Shown: positions 42,841-52,327 of the stretch, in pieces
Layout of the letters: each line of letters opens with the position of its first letter
Numbering within the stretch: position 1 is the first letter of the stretch
The notes under the pieces: generated by a model
Database searches by the model: none
What the model saw: the letters and a program-made list of their open reading frames with translations, nothing else
Told to the model about the DNA's origin: nothing
From: Actinoplanes sp. NBC_00393
GTDB taxonomy: Bacteria > Actinomycetota > Actinomycetes > Mycobacteriales > Micromonosporaceae
Length of the DNA: 64,000 nucleotides
Direction of reading: 5' to 3'
Assembly: GCF_036053395.1 (NCBI RefSeq)
Contig: NZ_CP107942.1
Location: 2,818,501 to 2,882,500 of the forward strand
Program-made: the position numbers and the translations under genes

Positions 42841-44751
42841 TCACGTCGAACGAGTGGACTGCAGATCGACAATGCCGCGGAGAAATCCTTCGACCCGGTC
42901 AGTCACCTCGGCGGCCGTCAAGCCGATCTCGGCGAGGATCTCGCCCCGCGTACCGTGCTCGATCCACTGCACCGGCACGCCCAGGTCGCGCAGCGGCATG
43001 TCCAGCTCGTGGTCGCGGAGCAGCTTGGCGACCGCATCGCCGACGCCTCCGTTGCGGACCCCGTCCTCGATGGTCACGACGAGCCGGTGCGCGCCCGCGA
43101 GACCGACCAGCTCGACCGGCACCGGACGGACCCAGCGCGGATCCACCACGGTCACCCCGATGCCACGTTTCCCCAGCTCAGCCGCGACCTGCACGCCGAC
43201 CTGGGCGAACGGTCCCACCGCGACCAGCAGGACGTCTTTGCGTTCCGGCGTCTCGGCGAGCACGTCGACACCGCCGACCCGGCGCAGCGCGGGCAGCGCG
43301 GCCGGCACCGACCCGCTCGGGAAACGCACCACCGTCGGGCCGTCGCTGATCGCCACCGCCTCGCGCAGCGCGGTGCGCAGGGTCTCGGCGTCGCGGGGCG
43401 CGGCCACCCGCAGGCCCGGCACCACGCCGAGGATGGACATGTCCCAGATGCCGTAGTGACTGGGCCCGTCCGGCCCGGTGACACCCGCCCGGTCCAGCAC
43501 GAACGTCACGGGCAGCCGGTGCAGCGCCACATCCAGCAGCACCTGGTCGAACGCACGGTTGAGGAACGTCGCGTAGATCGCCACCACCGGGTGCATCCCG
43601 GCCAGCGCCAGCCCCGCGGCCGACGTCGTCGCATGCTGCTCGGCGATGCCGACATCAAAAGCGCGATCCGGGTACGCCTTCGCGAGCTTGTCGATGCCGG
43701 TCGACTCCGGCATCGCCGCCGTGATGCCGACGACATCGGGCCGCTCGCCGGCGATCTCCACCAGTTCGTCGGCGAACACCTTCGTCCACTTGAGGCTCGG
43801 GGCCGCCAACGACTTGCCGGTCGCCGGGTCGAAAGCGCCGGGGGCGTGGAACCGGTCGGCCTCGTCCTGCTCGGCCGGCGCGTACCCATGACCCTTCTTG
43901 GTGACCGCGTGCACGATCACCGGGCCGGCGTAGCGCTTGGCCCGGACCAACGCCGACTCCACCGCGGCCAGGTCGTGACCGTCGACCGGTCCGACGTACT
44001 TGATCCCCAGGTCCTCGAACATCGCCTGCGGCGCGACGGCGTCCTTGATGCCCTTCTTCACCGCGTGCAGCGCGTCGAACACCGGCTTGCCGACCAGCGG
44101 CGTCCGCTCCAGCGCGTCCTTGATCAGCTCGAGCGACTTCTCGTAGTTCGGGTTGAGCCGCAGGGTGGCGAGGTGATCCGCGAGCCCACCGATCGTCGGC
44201 GCGTAGGAGCGGCCGTTGTCGTTGACGATGATGACCAGCCGGTTGCGGGTGGCGGCGATGTTGTTGAGCGCCTCCCAGCACATGCCGCCGGTGAGCGCGC
44301 CGTCGCCCACCACCGCGACGACGTGCCGCGACTCGCCGCGCAGGGCGTAGGCCTTCGCCATGCCGTCGGCGTAGGACAGCGCGGTCGAGGCGTGACAGTT
44401 CTCCACCAGGTCGTGCTCGCTCTCGGCCCGGCTCGGGTAGCCGGTGAGCCCGCCGCGCTGCTTCAGCAGGTCGAACCCGTCCTGCCGCCCGGTCACCATC
44501 TTGTGCACGTAGGCCTGGTGCCCGGTGTCGAAGATGAACCGGTCGCGGGGGCTGTCGAAGATCCGGTGCATCGCCAAGGTCAGCTCGACGACGCCGAGGT
44601 TGGGGCCGATGTGACCACCGGTGCGCGCCACTTTGGCGATCAGGAAGTCCCGGATCTCGGCGCCGAGCACAGCCAGCTGCTCAGGCGCCAGACCCTTCAG
44701 GTCCTGAGGTCCACGGATCGTGCTCAGCAGGCTCTGCGCGCGGTCATCCAT
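42841..44751 (-). CDS. dxs: 1-deoxy-D-xylulose-5-phosphate synthase
   Basis: 636 residues, normal length. Condenses pyruvate and glyceraldehyde 3-phosphate, first step of the MEP isoprenoid pathway. Thiamine diphosphate/Mg site [15 protein letters not shown] and NDN, active-site His in GHQAYVHK, pyrimidine-domain Glu in [16 protein letters not shown], and the C-terminal DGVRNGGVG all conserved. Also makes precursor for thiamine/pyridoxal. Divergent promoters to neighbours are not obvious, since the esterase lies 31 bp upstream on the same strand. Confidence 0.97.
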   Translation of the reverse strand: MDDRAQSLLSTIRGPQDLKGLAPEQLAVLGAEIRDFLIAKVARTGGHIGPNLGVVELTLAMHRIFDSPRDRFIFDTGHQAYVHKMVTGRQDGFDLLKQRGGLTGYPSRAESEHDLVENCHASTALSYADGMAKAYALRGESRHVVAVVGDGALTGGMCWEALNNIAATRNRLVIIVNDNGRSYAPTIGGLADHLATLRLNPNYEKSLELIKDALERTPLVGKPVFDALHAVKKGIKDAVAPQAMFEDLGIKYVGPVDGHDLAAVESALVRAKRYAGPVIVHAVTKKGHGYAPAEQDEADRFHAPGAFDPATGKSLAAPSLKWTKVFADELVEIAGERPDVVGITAAMPESTGIDKLAKAYPDRAFDVGIAEQHATTSAAGLALAGMHPVVAIYATFLNRAFDQVLLDVALHRLPVTFVLDRAGVTGPDGPSHYGIWDMSILGVVPGLRVAAPRDAETLRTALREAVAISDGPTVVRFPSGSVPAALPALRRVGGVDVLAETPERKDVLLVAVGPFAQVGVQVAAELGKRGIGVTVVDPRWVRPVPVELVGLAGAHRLVVTIEDGVRNGGVGDAVAKLLRDHELDMPLRDLGVPVQWIEHGTRGEILAEIGLTAAEVTDRVEGFLRGIVDLQSTRST

Positions 44752-44782
44752 GGACGGATTCTATCGACCGGCGCCTACGCGG

Positions 44783-45520
44783 CTAGCAGAAGCGGGGCAG
44801 GTGGTGGGCCAGCTGGGCGCGCCAGGACGGCCAGTCGTGGGGGATGTCGAAACCCCAGAGATCAAGTTCATGGCGTACGCCCTTCGCGGTCAACAGCTCA
44901 GCCATGCGCCGGGTCGACGCCAAGGCGCCGGTGGTGTCCTCCCATTGCCCCTGGCCGCAGACCAGCAGGATGGAGAGCCGCGAGCGCAGCCAGTCCAGGT
45001 GGTCGCCGTGCAGATTCTCGACGTACGCGATCGGGTTGTTGAAGTAGACCGCGTCGCCCGGCGAACCCCAGCCGCGCCAGGTGGTCGGGTCGTAGTTGCC
45101 GGAGAAGCAGAGCGCCAGCGGGAACAGATCGGCCCGCTTGAACGCGAAGTTGAGGGCGTGGAACGCGCCCAGCGAGCACCCGGTCGTCATGATCTCCGCG
45201 TCCCCGGTGTCGGCCCGGATGTGCGGGACCAGCGCGTCGAGGATCCAGGATTCGTACGCGCCGTGCCGCACCGCGCGTTCCTCCAGCGGAAGGCCGGCCG
45301 CCGACCAGGTCCCCGCGTCGAACGAGTCGGCGCAGTAGAGCTTGACCCGGCCCGCCTCGATCAGGCCCTCGACCGCCGACACCATGCCGCGGTCGGCGAA
45401 CTGGTGCGCGCTGCCGTACTCGCTGGGGAACACCAGCACCGGCCGCCCGTAATGCCCGTAAACGGCGACCGTGCCCTGGGCGCCGGCCGGAGACTGCAGG
45501 TCTGCCACGTAGTGACGCAT
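44783..45520 (-). CDS. Esterase-like alpha/beta hydrolase
   Basis: 245 residues. Nucleophile Ser in TGCSLGAFHA, Asp near DLWGFD and His in IPHDWPSW give an esterase-D-like triad; the N-terminal VAVYGHYGRPVLVFPSEYGSAHQF is a conserved opening of this putative esterase group in actinobacteria. Substrate unknown. Divergent from the aminotransferase gene, and shares the intergenic motif at 45661-45679. Confidence 0.82.
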   Translation of the reverse strand: MRHYVADLQSPAGAQGTVAVYGHYGRPVLVFPSEYGSAHQFADRGMVSAVEGLIEAGRVKLYCADSFDAGTWSAAGLPLEERAVRHGAYESWILDALVPHIRADTGDAEIMTTGCSLGAFHALNFAFKRADLFPLALCFSGNYDPTTWRGWGSPGDAVYFNNPIAYVENLHGDHLDWLRSRLSILLVCGQGQWEDTTGALASTRRMAELLTAKGVRHELDLWGFDIPHDWPSWRAQLAHHLPRFC

Positions 45521-45660
45521 GCCGTCATCTTCGCGCCTTGACCGCCTCGATCAAGGGGTCGAGCCGGTCGCGGCGGTCAGGTGGTCGAAGTAGTCGCGGG
45601 AGCTGACGATCTCGCCGCTGAAGGCGGGCTGCGGGCTGCGGGCGGTGGCGGTGGGGACAG

Positions 45661-45679
45661 CCCCGGCAATTTCGCCGGT
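45661..45679. promoter_or_regulatory. Copy 1 of the CCGGCAAT-TC-GCCGG motif
   Basis: CCCCGGCAATTTCGCCGGT lies 54 bp before the aminotransferase ATG. The 18-base core CCCGGCAATTTCGCCGGT recurs (with 1-2 changes) twice at 50986-51028. CCGGC/GCCGG arms with six-base spacer. Confidence 0.6.
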
Positions 45680-45733
45680 CCGCGGGGTGCGGCGGGCGGG
45701 GCACGGTGTCGGCAACCGACCGAGGAGGCACCG

Positions 45734-47026
45734 ATGACCGCGCACACCGCACTGCCGCACAGCCAGGACCTGCTGGACCGGGCCGCCCGGGTGATCCCGA
45801 ACGGGGTGTCGGCCGGCGGCCGCGACGTCTACCGCGACGTCGTGGTCCGGGCGCAGGGCGCCTACCTGTGGAACGCCGCCGGGCGCCGCTATCTCGACCA
45901 CCTGCTGTCCTACGGCCCGATCGTGATCGGGCACGCCGACGCCCGGGTCAACGAGGCGGTGCACACCGTCGCCGCCCGTGTCGGCCTGACCTGGGTGGGG
46001 CCGCAGGCCGGCGAGGTCGAACTCGCCGAGAAGATCGTCGAGGTGGTGCCGTCGGCGGAGAAGGTCGCCTTCCTCAACACCGGCACCGACGCGTTGCAGC
46101 ATGCCCTGCACGTGGCCCGGGCGGCCACCGGGCGCCGGCAGATCCTCAAGTTCCACGGGCACTACCACGGCTGGGCCGGGGCGCTGGGGGTCGGCGCCAA
46201 CTTCGACGTGGCCCCGGGGCAGGCGCCGCCGCCGGGCGCACCGAACTCCGGTGGCGCCGGACGCGGGGTCGGCGACGACACGCACGTGGTCGAGTGGAAC
46301 GACGCCGGGGCGGTGCGGGCGGTGTTCGAGGCGTACGGCCGGGATCTCGCCGCCGTCTTCGCCGAGCCGTACCTGCACAGCTACACCAACGCCGCCCCCG
46401 CACCGGGCTTCCTGGAACTGCTGCGCGACCTCGCCGACGCGCACGGCACGGTGCTGGTGTTCGACGAGGTGAAGACCGGCTTCCGTGACCACCTGGGCGG
46501 GTACCAGGCGATCGCCGGGGTGCTGCCGGACCTGACCGCGCTCGGCAAGGCGCTGGGTAACGGCTGGACGATCGCCGCGCTGTGCGGGCGGGCCGACCTG
46601 ATGGACCTGCTGGGCAGCGAGGTCACCATGGACGGCACGTATTACGCCAATCCGTACGCGGTGGCGGCCGCCCGGCGTACCGTCGCGCTGCTCGAGGACG
46701 GCGGGATCGCCCGGATGAACCGGCTCGGTGAGCGGCTGCGGACCGGCCTGGCCCAGGCGATCATCGACACCGGCGTTACCGCGAACGTCACCGGGATCGG
46801 GTCCGGCTGGATCGTCAACTGGCGTGCCGAGCCGCCGGTCACCTTCCGCCAGGCGGTCGACGCCGACTTCGGCCGGGCCGAGGCGTTCCGGCTGGCCATG
46901 CTGGACGCCGGCATCCTGCTCCCGCCCTATGTGATCACCGACAACCGGATCTGCGCCGCCTACACCGGCGACGACGTCGACGAGACGATCGCGGCCGCCC
47001 GGCGGGCCTTCGCGATGGTCGCCTGA
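45734..47026 (+). CDS. Class III PLP-dependent aminotransferase (glutamate-1-semialdehyde aminomutase-like)
   Basis: 430 residues from the ATG at 45734 with AGGAGG six bases upstream. PLP-binding Lys in ALGKALGNGW, Asp in VFDEVKTGFR, and FLNTGTDALQHALHVARAATGRRQILKFHGHYHGW mark the class III/GSA family. Sequence around the active site differs from housekeeping HemL, and no tetrapyrrole genes lie nearby, so another amino-transfer reaction is likely. It is followed 28 bp later by the LAL regulator and preceded by the shared motif. Confidence 0.85.
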   Translation: MTAHTALPHSQDLLDRAARVIPNGVSAGGRDVYRDVVVRAQGAYLWNAAGRRYLDHLLSYGPIVIGHADARVNEAVHTVAARVGLTWVGPQAGEVELAEKIVEVVPSAEKVAFLNTGTDALQHALHVARAATGRRQILKFHGHYHGWAGALGVGANFDVAPGQAPPPGAPNSGGAGRGVGDDTHVVEWNDAGAVRAVFEAYGRDLAAVFAEPYLHSYTNAAPAPGFLELLRDLADAHGTVLVFDEVKTGFRDHLGGYQAIAGVLPDLTALGKALGNGWTIAALCGRADLMDLLGSEVTMDGTYYANPYAVAAARRTVALLEDGGIARMNRLGERLRTGLAQAIIDTGVTANVTGIGSGWIVNWRAEPPVTFRQAVDADFGRAEAFRLAMLDAGILLPPYVITDNRICAAYTGDDVDETIAAARRAFAMVA

Positions 47027-47054
47027 GCGCGGGCCGGATTCGTATCATCGACGC

Positions 47055-49801
47055 GTGTTGGCGGGACGCGACGGGGAGCGGCGCCGGCTCGCGGACCTGC
47101 TCGGCGCCGCGGGACAGGGCCGCAGCGGGGTGCTGCTGCTGCGGGGCGAGGCCGGCATCGGCAAGTCCACCCTGCTCGACGAGACGGTCGCCGCGGCGGA
47201 TGGAATGACCGTGCTGCGCGTACGCGGGGTCGAATCGGAAGCGGAACTGCCCTATGCGGCCCTGCACCGGCTGCTGCGCCCGGCCCTGCCGGCGTTGGAG
47301 ATCCTGCCTCCGCCGCAGGCCGGCGCGCTGCGCCGGGCCCTCGGGATGGAACCGGACCGCGACACCGACCGGTTCCTGGTGTCACTGGCCGTGCTCGGCC
47401 TGCTCGACGCCCTCGGGGCCGGGCAGCCGGTGCTCTGCGTGATCGACGACGCGCATTGGCTGGACACCGCGTCGGCGCGGGCGCTGACCTTCGTGGCCCG
47501 GCGCCTGCTCGCCGAGGCCGTCGTGATGATCTTCGCCGTGCGCGATCCGGCCGCCCGCGGGTTCACCGCCGACGACCTGCCGCAGCTCGCGGTGACCGCA
47601 CTGGACACCGCGGCGGCACAGCAGGTGCTCGCCGCGCACACCGCCGGCCCGGTGCACCCCGACGTCGCCGAACGGCTCACCGTCGCCACCGCCGGCAACC
47701 CCCTCGCCCTGGCCGAGCTGGCCGGCGCCCTCGACGCGGCGCAGCTGGCCGGCACCGAGCCGCTGCCGGTGCCGCTGCCCCTGACCGCCGGCGTCGAGCA
47801 GGCCTTCCTCGACCGGGTCCGGCGGCTGCCGGAGCACACCCAGCGGCTGCTGCTGGTCGCCGCCGCTGAGGAGACCGGCCGGATCGCCACCGTGTTGGCT
47901 GCCGCGGCCGCCCTGGGCGTGCAAGCGGGCGCGCTCGGGCCCGCGGAGAAGGCCGGGGTGGTGCGGGCGGAGGGCACGCGGCTGGACTTCCGGCATCCGC
48001 TGGTGCGCTCGGCGGTCTATCACGGAGCCACCTTCACCGACCGGCAGGCGGCTCACCAGGCACTCGCGGGCGTGCTCGACCAGGACCGGGACGCGGACCG
48101 GCGGGCCTGGCACCGGGCGGCGGCGACGGTCGGACCCGATGGCGAGGTGGCGCAGGAGCTCGACCGTGCCGCCGGCCGGGCCCGGGCCCGTGGGGCGTTC
48201 GCGGCGGCTGCGGCGGCGCTGCGCCGTGCGGCGGAGCTGTCCGTGGAACCGGGCGACCAGGTGCGCCGGCTCGTCGGTGCGGGGGACAACCTGTGGCGGG
48301 ACGGGCGCGGGGAGCAGGCGGTTCCGTTGCTGCAGCGGGCGCGCGAGGCATCCGGCGATCCGCGGTGGCACAGCGACATCGACCGGCTGCTGGGCCTGAT
48401 CCACCTGGGTGCGGGGGATGCTGCTGCGGCGTACCGCATCCTTTGGACGGCTGCCCGGGACGCGGCCGTGACCGACCCGCTGCGCGCGCTGAACCTGCTG
48501 CTGGTCGCGGTGGATGCGGCGGCCTTCGCCGCCGACCGCGACGAGATGGCCGCGCTGGCGCGCCTGGCCACGAGCCTGCAGGTGGTTGACGGCACGCGGG
48601 AACGGTTCCTGGTGCGCTTCCTGGCCGGTTTGGCCGATCAGTACGCCGGACGCGAGGCCGCCGCGACCGGACCGCTGCGGGAGGCCCTTTCCCTGGCCGG
48701 TGCCTCGTCGCCGGCGCCGGCCTGGGTGGCCGAGGCGCCGCTGCTGGCCGCGGCCCACCGTGCCGCGTTCTACCTGGGTGACGATGCCGCCGAGCGGAGG
48801 TTGAGCGCGGACATGGTGGCCCGGGCCCGCGAAGCCGGCGACGTCGGCGTGCTGCCACTGGCCGGCGCCCGGCAGGCCATCTCGCACCTGCTCGCCGGGC
48901 AGTGGGTGGCCAGCGAGGCCGTGGCGAGCGAGGCCGTCCAACTGGCCCGGGCGACCCGGCAGGACGATCTGGCCCGGCCGGCGCTGGCCCACCTCGGTCT
49001 GCTGGCGGCGCTGCGCGGCGACGCCAGCGCATGCCGTCGCCACCTCGACGAGGCGGCCGCCGGACCGCACCGGCCGATGGCGGTGCTCGACGACGCGGTC
49101 CGGTGGTCGCTGTCCGCGCTCGACCTCGCCCGGGCCGCGCCACAGGCGGCGCTGGACCGGCTGGCGCAGATCCGGCATCCGATGGTGCGGATGATGTCCG
49201 CCCTGGACCGGGTGGAGGCCGCCCATCAGGCCGGCGACCGGCAGCGGGCCGCCGGGTGGGCGCAGGAGCTTTCCGGGTACGCCGAGCGCACCGGCCAACC
49301 GTGGGCAAAGGCCCGGGCCGCGCACGCCGAAGGACTGGCGGACCCCTCCCGGTTCGTGGTGGCGCTGGAACATCACCGGGCGGCGGACCGGCCGTTCGAG
49401 CAGGCCAGGACCGAGTACGCGTACGGCGCCGTGCTGCGCCGGCCCGGCAGCGCACCGCCGCCCGGGCGCACCTGCGGGCCGCGCTGGACCGGTTCGACGC
49501 GCTCGGCGCCGCCGGGTGGGCCGCTCGCGCGCAGGCCGAGCTGCGGGCCTGCGGGCAGGCGGTCCACCGCCGGGTCGCGGGCGGTGCGGTGGACCGGCTG
49601 ACCCCGCAGGAGGTGCAGGTGGCCCAGTTCGTGGCGCGCGGGCTGACCAGCGCGGAGGTGGCCGCCCAGCTGTTCCTGTCCCGCCGGACGATCGACTTCC
49701 ACCTGCGGAACGTGTTCGCGAAGCTGGGCATCACCTCGCGTACCGAGCTGGCGCACCTGATCGCCGAACGGCGCGTCCCCGGCGCCGAGCCGGGCGGGTG
49801 A
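47055..49801 (+). pseudogene. LAL-type LuxR family regulator, frameshifted near the end
   Basis: Starts GTG. An AAA-type P-loop (RGEAGIGKSTL, Walker B VIDDAHWLD) occupies the first 330 residues, followed by a long helical domain. At 49440-49446 the frame breaks: one base appears lost (CGCCGG-CCCGG, expected CGCCGGGCCCGG). The correct continuation (AARAHLRAALDRFDALGAAGWAARAQAELRACG, then LuxR helix-turn-helix LTPQEVQVAQFVARGLTSAEVAAQLFLSRRTIDFHLRNVF, in parts) is in the next frame to the TGA at 49799-49801. Unshifted, it stops at 49601 without any DNA-binding domain. Could be real decay or a base-call gap. Confidence 0.85.
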
Positions 49802-49826
49802 CCACCTGCTCGCACCTTTGAGAGCG

Positions 49827-50756
49827 CTACACCCGCTCGCCGGACCGGCGCAGGGACCGCAGGCCGGTGGCCGCGTCCGGGATCGCCGGCGCCCAGCCGG
49901 TCGCCTCGCGGAACCGCCGGTTGCTGACCCGCTGGCTGCGCAGCAGGAAGCTCATCCGGCGCCCCGTCGCGGCGCGCACCAGCCAGGTCGGCGGGCGGCG
50001 CACCGACCGGCGCCCGGCCACCTCGGCCAGCGCGACCGCCAGCTCCGCCCGGGTCAGCGGCCGGTCGTCGGCGACGTCGTACCCGCCGCTCAGCCCCCTG
50101 GTCTCCACCGCCGCCAGCAGCGCCGCGGCGACATCCTCGTCCCAGACCAGCGGCTGATACGCGCCGGCCGGCCCGGCGAACCCGCTGAACCCCTTGCCGG
50201 CCAGCGCGAGCACGTCGCGGGTGGCGGGGGAGTGCCGGCCGTAGACCCCGGCCATCCGCAGCACCACACCCCGCCCACCGGCGGCGGTGAACCGGTCGAC
50301 CTCCCGTTCCGCGTCGAGCGTGGACTGCAGGATGTCGGTCGGCGCGACCGGATCGCCGTAGGACAGCCAGCGTGACCCGCCGTCGGCGTAGACCGGGGCG
50401 AAACTCGGATAGACGACCGTGCTGACGCCGGTGTGCAGGGCGGCGTCGACCAGGACGCGGGTGCCGTCGCGGCGCAGGCGGTCGTTGGCGTACCAGGCGG
50501 ACCGGCGCCGCGCAGATGCCGGCGGCGCGATGCGCGTGGCCAGGTGCAGGATCGCGTCAGCGCCGCGCACGGCGGCGGCCATCGCCGCCGGATCGAACAC
50601 CGGCCCGGCCACCGGCTCGGCGCCGACGGCCCGCAACTTCGCGGCCGAGGCCGCTCCGGTGGCCAGGGCGACCACCCGATGGCCGGCCCGCAGCAGATGA
50701 GCGATCGCCGGTACGCCCAGCGCGCCGGTCCCGCCGGTCACGAACAGCCGGCTCAT
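49827..50756 (-). CDS. NAD-dependent epimerase/dehydratase family protein
   Basis: 309 residues from the ATG at 50754-50756, which overlaps the stop of the upstream tiny gene (ATGA). TGGTGALG nucleotide motif at 7-14, and an extended-SDR body (ADAILHLATR, VVYPSFAPVYAD, VLRMAGVYG). The canonical YxxxK is not clearly kept, so it may be an atypical reductase or regulatory protein. Substrate unknown. Convergent with the LAL regulator. Confidence 0.82.
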   Translation of the reverse strand: MSRLFVTGGTGALGVPAIAHLLRAGHRVVALATGAASAAKLRAVGAEPVAGPVFDPAAMAAAVRGADAILHLATRIAPPASARRRSAWYANDRLRRDGTRVLVDAALHTGVSTVVYPSFAPVYADGGSRWLSYGDPVAPTDILQSTLDAEREVDRFTAAGGRGVVLRMAGVYGRHSPATRDVLALAGKGFSGFAGPAGAYQPLVWDEDVAAALLAAVETRGLSGGYDVADDRPLTRAELAVALAEVAGRRSVRRPPTWLVRAATGRRMSFLLRSQRVSNRRFREATGWAPAIPDAATGLRSLRRSGERV

Positions 50757-50923
50757 CGGGCCACCTCCGCCACGTGTTCGCGCGACGTCGGGCTCACCGG
50801 TTCGGCCGGCAGCCGGACGGCCCACAGCGCGACCGCGACCACGGTCGCGAGCAGCTGCCACGACCCAGCGACCAGGCTGACGAAGGCGAACCAGGCGAGC
50901 AGCACTTTCACGGCGATGCGCAT
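50753..50923 (-). CDS. Tiny membrane protein, 56 aa
   Basis: ATG at 50921-50923 preceded by GAGGAAC. MRIAVKVLLAWFAFVSLVA continues into a second hydrophobic stretch (SWQLLATVVAVALWAVRL), so one or two helices, then a short polar tail ending EHVAEVAR. Its TGA overlaps the epimerase ATG by 4 bp, so the two are co-translated. Function unknown. Confidence 0.65.
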   Translation of the reverse strand: MRIAVKVLLAWFAFVSLVAGSWQLLATVVAVALWAVRLPAEPVSPTSREHVAEVAR

Positions 50924-50985
50924 CGTAGTTCCTCTCGACGGATCGGATACGCACCACAGCCTGCGACCGCCGCCCGGCCTGCCGG

Positions 50986-51028
50986 ACCGGTGAAATTGCC
51001 GGGTTCCGATCCCGGCAATCTCGCCGGT
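50986..51028. promoter_or_regulatory. Inverted pair of the CCGGCAAT motif (copies 2 and 3)
   Basis: 50986-51003 on the minus strand reads CCCGGCAATTTCACCGGT; 51011-51028 on the plus strand reads CCCGGCAATCTCGCCGGT. The copies face outward with 7 bp between them, each pointing at one of the divergent genes (starts 50923 and 51064). Confidence 0.65.
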
Positions 51029-51063
51029 GTGGGCCCTCGCCGACCGGCCCTAGCGTCCCCGCC

Positions 51064-52094
51064 ATGACAGTCGAACTGGCACCACCGCGCCGGGCCTGGA
51101 GCGACCGCCGGCGCATCACCGTCTACCTGCTGATCAGCTACCTGGTGTCCTGGGCCGCCTGGCCGCTGACCCTGCTCAACCCGTCCAGCGCGCCGTTCCT
51201 GCCGTACGGGCCCACCATCGCCGCTCTCGTGCTGACTGCCTGGGCCGGGCGCCGCGGCGACCTGCGCGACCTGTTGCGCCGCCTGGTCCGCTGGCGGGTC
51301 CATCCCGCCTGGTACGCGACCGCGTTCCTGCTGCCGGTGCTGCTGTTCGGCGCGGCCGTGCTGATCGCCGTCGCGCTCGGCGTGCCCGCCGACACCGGCG
51401 GCGGCCCGTTCCCGTGGGCCGCGCTGCCGACCCTGTTCGCCGTCCGCACGATCTTCGGCGGCCCGCTCGGCGAGGAACCGGGCTGGCGCGGCTACCTGCT
51501 GCCGCTGCTGCGCCGCCGGCACGGCGCGCTCGCCGCCAGCCTGCTGATCGGCCTGTCTGGGCGCCGTTCCACCTGCCCGCGATGGTGTCCGGGCCGGCCA
51601 CCGGCCAGCGCCCGCTCGCCCAGTTCCTGATCTGGGTGCTGGCCGCCTCGGTCCTGCACACCTGGATGTACGAGCGCACCGGCGGCAGCATCCTGCTGGT
51701 CATCCTGTTCCACGGCGCGCTGAACACCACGGCCTCGCTGCTGATGCCGCTGTTCACCGGCACCGGCTATCAGATCGCCTGGTGGCTGGCCGCCGCCACG
51801 ATGACCGCGGCGGCAGCCGTCGTGGTCCGGTTCACTTCCGGCGACTGGTACGCATCGCCCGGGTCAGCGCGACGGTGGTCCCGTCGGGTGCCCGCCCCTC
51901 GGCCAGCCGCGCGTACTCCGCCGACCCGACCGCCACCAGCGCGATCCGGCCCTCGGCGTCCGAGTGGATTCCCCACCCGTACCGTTTGCCCAGGTCACTC
52001 GACCGCAGGCAGGGCTGGCCCTTGGCGAAGAACTGCTCGCGCGCCGCTGCCCGCTCGCCTTCCGGCACGGCGCGCCGGTCCGCCCACACGGTGA
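51064..52094 (+). pseudogene. CPBP family intramembrane metalloprotease, frameshifted
   Basis: The first frame (to 51630) carries several transmembrane helices and the CPBP motif 1 GEEPGWRGYLLP. After ASLLIGL it breaks at 51554-51558 (GGCCTG-TCTGG, where GGCCTGGTCTGG is expected). The correct continuation WAPFHLPAMVSG ... FHGALNTTASLLMPLF (motifs FHLP and H-x3-N) is in the next frame. That frame stays open to 52094, overlapping the opposite-strand DUF6157 gene, so the true C-terminus is unclear. Such proteases act on prenylated or membrane substrates or bacteriocin immunity. Confidence 0.75.
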
Positions 52095-52257
52095 AGACCA
52101 CGTCGTCGGAGGTGTACCGGTACGGCGCCTCGGCGATCATCCGGAAGGTGAGCTCGGCGACGCTGGCCGTGGCCCGCTGCGGCGGCACCGTCGCGCTCGA
52201 CGCCGGGCTGTCCTCGGCCACCTGGATGAACGTGTTCACGTAGTTGGTGCTGTGCAT
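51832..52257 (-). CDS. DUF6157 family protein
   Basis: 141 residues from the ATG at 52255-52257. The opening MHSTNYVNTFIQVAEDSP, the middle YRYTSDDVVFTVWADRR, and CLRSSDLGKRYGWGIHSDAEGRIAL match the family I know as DUF6157. No catalytic residues assigned. Divergent from the AraC regulator. Its gene overlaps the 3' extension of the CPBP frame on the other strand. Confidence 0.75.
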   Translation of the reverse strand: MHSTNYVNTFIQVAEDSPASSATVPPQRATASVAELTFRMIAEAPYRYTSDDVVFTVWADRRAVPEGERAAAREQFFAKGQPCLRSSDLGKRYGWGIHSDAEGRIALVAVGSAEYARLAEGRAPDGTTVALTRAMRTSRRK

Positions 52258-52327
52258 GCCCGACATCCTGGTCGCCGGGCCGCGGCCGGTCTTGGAGATT
52301 CGCGACAGCCGGTGCCAGTCTGGCCCG

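Noticed and set aside
49430..49450. Programmed frameshift in the LAL regulator
   Set aside because: No slippery heptamer or following pseudoknot is evident; a missing G in a G/C run explains it better.
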